From a virus, in the IMG/VR virus record IMGVR_UViG_3300044613_000024, positions 1-24,894 of that record: DNA of 24,894 nucleotides; one strand, given 5' to 3'. The position numbers and the translations under genes were made by a program. Shown piece by piece: positions 21,450 to 24,894 of the stretch (the stretch's first letter is position 1; each line of letters begins with the position of its first letter). The notes beneath the pieces are model-generated. The model worked only from the letters and a program-made list of their open reading frames with translations, had not been told where the DNA came from and did not search any database.

Positions 21450-23927
21450 ATGGACTACCCCGGTAAAGTCATAACCAAGAATCAGGTAACTCCTACCCAG
21501 ACCTCTGCTACGGGTGTATGGACGCTGGACGATGCTGCTGCTGCAACAAGGAACAACAACTGGCCCGTGGCTGGTGTACCTAACCCAATCTCTAAAAGCC
21601 TGAGATTCAATAGCGCTGACTCTGCTTATCTGAACCGCACCCCGGCTAGTACCAGCAACCGCCAAGTTTGGACATATTCGGCTTGGGTCAAAAGAAGTTC
21701 CGTAGCAGCAAGCAAGGTTTTGTTGGGCGCTACTGGTTCTTCAAGGGTTACTTATATTTGGTTTAACGCAAGCAACCAACTTGGAATTTATTCGGCTACG
21801 GCTTCTGGTGGCGGCGATGGTGGGGAGTATGTTTCGTCAGCGATTTATCGTGACCCGGGTGCTTGGTATCATATTGTTGTTGCTTACGATTCAACTCAGG
21901 CAACAAGCACAAACCGGATTAAAGCCTACGTAAACGGCAGTCAAATTACTGCATGGGCAACGTCAACAGCACCAACCCTAAATCACGAAACCCAGTACAA
22001 CTGGACTGGCGCATCCATGCAATTAGGGGCTTATAACACAGGCTCCTTTTTTGACGGCTACCTCACCGAAGTCAACCTCATTGACGGTCAGCAGTTAACC
22101 CCATCCTCATTTGGGATGACCGACCCTACTACTGGTGTATGGGAGCCATTGAAGTATTCAGGTACATACGGCACAAACGGGTTCTACTTGAACTTCAAGG
22201 ATGCCACCAGCACGACCACGCTAGGTTACGATTACTCTGGCAACGCTAATAACTGGACAACCAATAACTTCTCTGTAACAGCCGGTGTGGGTAACGACTC
22301 CATGACGGATGTGCCTACCCCGTGGGTTGCATATAATACTGGCGACTCAGGTGGGGTGATACGGGGAAACTACTGTACGCTGAACCCGCTACAGAATACT
22401 TCGGTCACTCTTTCTAATGGAAATCTCCAAGCAACTTATGCACCCGGATCTTGGGTATCGGCTCAAGCAACAATGCCCATACCTAAAACCGGCAAATGGA
22501 AGTACGAGGTCACTCCAACAACAATGACCTATGGGTTTATTGCTATTGTCAAACCATCTTCTGCCTTAACAGGGACTAGTTATCAAAACACAAACAATTA
22601 TGCTTGGTACTTAGACTCAGGAGAAATTCGGTATAGCGGAACTAATCTGATAACAGTTACAGCGGCAAGTGCGAACGACATTTGTGAAGTACGAGTGGAC
22701 AATGGAACTGTATCGTTCTATAGGAATGGAACACTTCAATACACCTTCACGCAATTACTGACGGACATTTCTGACGATTATTTCCCAGCGGTTTACGTCC
22801 AGTCTGGAGCGGTTCATCAATATAATTTTGGGCAAAGACCATTTACTTACACTGTGCCCGGGTTCCTGTCGCTATGCACGACTAACTTGCCAGCATCGAC
22901 GGTGTTGAAGGGCAGCGATTACTTTAATGCAGTGCTGTGGACAGGCAATTCAACTGCAAGTCAGGCCATCACAGGGGTAGGGTTCCAACCAGACTTAGTT
23001 TGGGCCAAGTCAAGACCTGCAAACTCTGGGCAAGATTGGGTAGACGCAGTTCGTGGCGCAACAAAAAACATTCAGAGCAATTCAACTGCCGCAGAGACAA
23101 CTTCCAACACGGTCATTTCGTTTCAATCTGACGGATTCACGGTTGGCGATGGTCTTGGGTACGACATCAACAAGTCTGGCGAATCGGTTGTTGGTTGGTG
23201 CTGGAACGCTGGCGGCTCAACTGTAACTAATACTAGCGGTACTATATCGGCACAGGTCAGAGCAAACACGACTGCTGGTTTTTCGATTGTGACGTATACA
23301 GGCAATGGGATAGACGGTGCTACGGTTGGGCATGGACTTGGGGTTGTTCCTTCCATGATCATCCAAAAACGTAGAGATGGAAGTATTGCAAATTGGCGTG
23401 TATGGCATAGCGCAATTTATGCAACTTCTGGAGTAACTGATACTTTATTTTTAAACAGTACTGCGGCATCTGGCGCCGATGTGGATAACATCAGCGGAGT
23501 AAGTTCTACAACTTTTACAACTAGAGGAACTGGAGCAACAAATCCGTCTGGTAATGGTTGCGTGGCGTATGTGTTTGCCGCAATCTCTGGCTTCTCTGCG
23601 TTTGGAAAATATACAGGTAACGGCAGCGCAGACGGCCCGTTTGTTTACCTTGGGTTTAGGCCGAGGTTTGTGTTGATTAAGAACGCAACGGATACAGGCG
23701 GAAATGCATGGCTGGTATTTGACACGGCACGAGACACATATAACGTAACCAAGGGCTATCTGGCTCCCAATAACAGCAACGCAGAAAATACAGCATCGTC
23801 AATACTTGATATGACTTCTAATGGTTTTAAGTTGAGAGATTCTTTTGTTGCATGGAATGGTTCTGGAAACACCATTGTCTACGCCTGTTTCGCCGAAAAC
23901 CCATTCAAAAATGCTTTAGCCCGATAA
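21450..23927 (+). CDS. Full-length LamG/SPRY/repeat adhesin (receptor-binding fibre)
   Basis: An 825-aa protein with four parts: a short N-terminal piece DYPGKVITKNQVTPTQTSAT; a LamG domain (about 50-230; SLRFNSADSAYLNRTPAS, WYHIVVAYDSTQATSTNRIK, AYVNGSQITAW, YLTEVNLIDGQQLTPSSFG); a junction YSGNANNW; and an SPRY-like region (about 320-465). Three repeat domains follow (about 489-825), each starting with YTGN/WTGN and having GVGFQPDLVWAK or YLGFRPRFVLIK, with the end ENPFKNALAR. It is the one-gene version of the upstream pair. LamG and SPRY folds bind carbohydrates and proteins, so receptor recognition is likely. No chaperone or intramolecular protease domain is seen. A weak GGATCGAC-type site precedes the ATG. 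Confidence 0.85.
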   Translation: MDYPGKVITKNQVTPTQTSATGVWTLDDAAAATRNNNWPVAGVPNPISKSLRFNSADSAYLNRTPASTSNRQVWTYSAWVKRSSVAASKVLLGATGSSRVTYIWFNASNQLGIYSATASGGGDGGEYVSSAIYRDPGAWYHIVVAYDSTQATSTNRIKAYVNGSQITAWATSTAPTLNHETQYNWTGASMQLGAYNTGSFFDGYLTEVNLIDGQQLTPSSFGMTDPTTGVWEPLKYSGTYGTNGFYLNFKDATSTTTLGYDYSGNANNWTTNNFSVTAGVGNDSMTDVPTPWVAYNTGDSGGVIRGNYCTLNPLQNTSVTLSNGNLQATYAPGSWVSAQATMPIPKTGKWKYEVTPTTMTYGFIAIVKPSSALTGTSYQNTNNYAWYLDSGEIRYSGTNLITVTAASANDICEVRVDNGTVSFYRNGTLQYTFTQLLTDISDDYFPAVYVQSGAVHQYNFGQRPFTYTVPGFLSLCTTNLPASTVLKGSDYFNAVLWTGNSTASQAITGVGFQPDLVWAKSRPANSGQDWVDAVRGATKNIQSNSTAAETTSNTVISFQSDGFTVGDGLGYDINKSGESVVGWCWNAGGSTVTNTSGTISAQVRANTTAGFSIVTYTGNGIDGATVGHGLGVVPSMIIQKRRDGSIANWRVWHSAIYATSGVTDTLFLNSTAASGADVDNISGVSSTTFTTRGTGATNPSGNGCVAYVFAAISGFSAFGKYTGNGSADGPFVYLGFRPRFVLIKNATDTGGNAWLVFDTARDTYNVTKGYLAPNNSNAENTASSILDMTSNGFKLRDSFVAWNGSGNTIVYACFAENPFKNALAR

Positions 23928-23947
23928 CTTTTTAAGGAGTAGTGATT

Positions 23948-24535
23948 ATGTTTGCAATAGTTCAAAACGGTAACATCGTTCAACTCATCCAGCCTGATGT
24001 TGGCTTTACCATCGGAGAGAAGCAATACTCCGCACGGTTTATCCGCAACGCTACAGAGGCAGAGCGCAAGGCCGTTGGTGTCTACGAGATCATCTACGGT
24101 CAACAACAAGATCAGCGGTTCTATTGGGTAGACGGCCCTAACTACCGTGTCAACGAGACCAACCAGACCGTTGAGGCTACCTTCAGTGCGACTCCCAAGG
24201 CCATCGAGGACAAAGAAGAGTCAGATGCTCAGGGCAATCCTCTCTACGTACAAGAGTACGACCCGACTGCAAACAACGGTCAGGGTGCAATGGTCAACAC
24301 CACCGAGCGCTTAGTAACCAAGGGCTTGAAGTCCCAGTGGATTGCACAAACCAAAGCCGCTGCTAACTCAGCACTAGCCGCAACCGACTGGATGGTGATC
24401 CGCAAGGCAGAGCGCAACGTGGAAATCCCGGGAGATGTAATGGCTGACCGCGCTGCTGTACTTGCCCTATGCGCCGAAAAAGAAGCGGCAATTGCTGCCT
24501 GCACAACGGTTGAGCAGTTAATGGCTGTAGTCTAA
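23948..24535 (+). CDS. Fibre-associated protein, possible fibre chaperone
   Basis: A 195-aa protein. The start is the ATG at 23948, eight bases after AAGGAG; a GTG at 23942 is too close to it. It begins MFAIVQNGNIVQLIQPDVGF, with the strand-rich block KQYSARFIRNATEAERKAVG, EIIYGQQQDQRFYWVDGPNY, then a TVEATFSATPKAIEDKEESD linker. The C-terminal helix SQWIAQTKAAANSALAATDW leads into MVIRKAERNVEIPGDVMADR, AAVLALCAEKEAAIAACTTV. The design of a beta front, linker and ATDWM-type helix tail resembles fibre-assembly proteins that follow fibre genes, which help fold or attach the fibre. Function by analogy and position. Confidence 0.7.
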   Translation: MFAIVQNGNIVQLIQPDVGFTIGEKQYSARFIRNATEAERKAVGVYEIIYGQQQDQRFYWVDGPNYRVNETNQTVEATFSATPKAIEDKEESDAQGNPLYVQEYDPTANNGQGAMVNTTERLVTKGLKSQWIAQTKAAANSALAATDWMVIRKAERNVEIPGDVMADRAAVLALCAEKEAAIAACTTVEQLMAVV

Positions 24536-24545
24536 GGAGCCGATA

Positions 24546-24755
24546 GTGAAACGCATAGTCGAAGCGCAGGAAGTTGACGGAACCATAGTGCCAAAGCACG
24601 AAGTAGAACTGCTTTGTAAGGCATGTGGGTATGACTTAGATGAGTCTGAGTTAGAGGCCGACACCTGCGCCGACTGTGGAGTTGACCTAGATCTTCGACA
24701 AAACGTGGCTATCCATGCGACGACACTTCCTCCTGCTGGTGGTGAAGTTTTTTGA
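24546..24755 (+). CDS. Small zinc-ribbon protein
   Basis: A 69-aa protein with a zinc-ribbon pattern CX2C (C24, C27), 13 residues, CX2C (C41, C44): VELLCKACGYDLDESELEAD then TCADCGVDLDLRQN. The start is GTG at 24546 after an AAGGAG site seven bases upstream. It is acidic, so a protein-protein or structural role is more likely than DNA binding. Unknown family to me. Confidence 0.72.
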   Translation: MKRIVEAQEVDGTIVPKHEVELLCKACGYDLDESELEADTCADCGVDLDLRQNVAIHATTLPPAGGEVF

Positions 24756-24774
24756 TTAGGAATAGGGATGAATC

Positions 24775-24894
24775 TTGAGCGATTTAGATCCGATTATCAG
24801 CACCGCAAAGGCGGCAACCCAGAGCATCAAATCTGCTATTCAATCGGGCAAGGAGATAAGTTCAGCCGTTGAGTCGATTCAGAACTTTGGTATG
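24775..24894 (+). CDS. Partial gene, 5' end only (unknown, helical)
   Basis: A frame beginning at TTG (24775) is open to the end of the window: SDLDPIISTAKAATQSIKSA then IQSGKEISSAVESIQNF. It is an amphipathic Ala/Ser/Ile-rich helix, and AGGG lies about nine bases upstream. A competing ATG frame at 24768 closes after 34 codons (stop at 24872) and looks less protein-like. I prefer the TTG frame. The helical style with repeated K-S-A/I-x-S suggests a virion-internal or tail-associated protein, but there is too little to assign. Confidence 0.5.
   Translation, partial: MSDLDPIISTAKAATQSIKSAIQSGKEISSAVESIQNFGM

Noticed and set aside
16637-23927. Diversity-generating retroelement in the fibre region
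   Set aside because: Fibre paralogues and variable adhesins raised the idea, but there is no reverse transcriptase and no near-identical template/variable repeat pair with adenine-specific differences in this window.
24768-24872. 34-codon frame starting at ATG 24768
   Set aside because: It overlaps the TTG frame at 24775, which stays open to the end of the window and has a helical, protein-like sequence; the short ATG frame is probably chance.
1-24894. tRNA genes, CRISPR arrays, insertion sequences, attachment sites
   Set aside because: I saw no cloverleaf-like noncoding segment, no short direct repeats with regular spacers, no transposase or integrase, and almost no intergenic space to hold them.

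Overview
The window is one strand-coherent stretch of a tailed double-stranded DNA bacteriophage genome (Caudoviricetes). Every supported gene reads on the + strand. They are tightly packed, often with 1-8 bp stop/start overlaps and usually with strong AGGAG-type ribosome binding sites. The order is the classic virion module: packaging, portal, head assembly, head-tail adaptors, then receptor-binding fibres. No tape measure, tail-tube or sheath gene is visible, and a long portal is followed by two adaptor-like proteins, so a short-tailed (podovirus-like) virion is the best inference. It is not proven. Several small families here look like ones I know from environmental (freshwater/marine) phage sequences. 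The host cannot be named. No integrase, replication, lysis, tRNA, CRISPR or rRNA gene is visible.

Region 1 (1-7830), packaging and head: C-terminus of a probable small terminase, large terminase, an 825-aa portal, a small unknown protein, a GroES-like co-chaperonin, a scaffold-like acidic coiled-coil protein, two small head-associated proteins, the major capsid protein and a strong intrinsic terminator. Region 2 (7831-9455): a leader with an inverted repeat and mutually exclusive pairings, two small beta-rich probable virion proteins and a GT-A-like glycosyltransferase.

Region 3 (9448-11519) is the most unusual part. It is a translationally coupled run of eight small, mostly Lys/Gly-rich genes plus one probable membrane/coiled-coil gene. 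Several share a C-terminal peptide of the form (S/A)ADG-C-A-x-KGKTRGK-hydrophobic-V, ending in GTSTGATG so that each stop overlaps the next start. Region 4 (11516-15388): two head-tail adaptor candidates (one with an inserted beta-domain), a zinc-ribbon protein, another small basic GGK peptide, a Rossmann-like protein and small structural proteins.

Region 5 (15400-24894), adhesion: a fibre made of about fifteen 22-residue repeats, a second fibre protein, a free-standing endonuclease VII-like HNH gene, and two paralogous LamG/SPRY/repeat-domain adhesins. One adhesin is a single 825-aa gene. The other is split in two by an unrelated ~220-codon segment at exactly the equivalent position. A fibre-associated protein, a small zinc-ribbon protein and the start of another gene close the window. 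No gene-free stretch exceeds about 130 bases.
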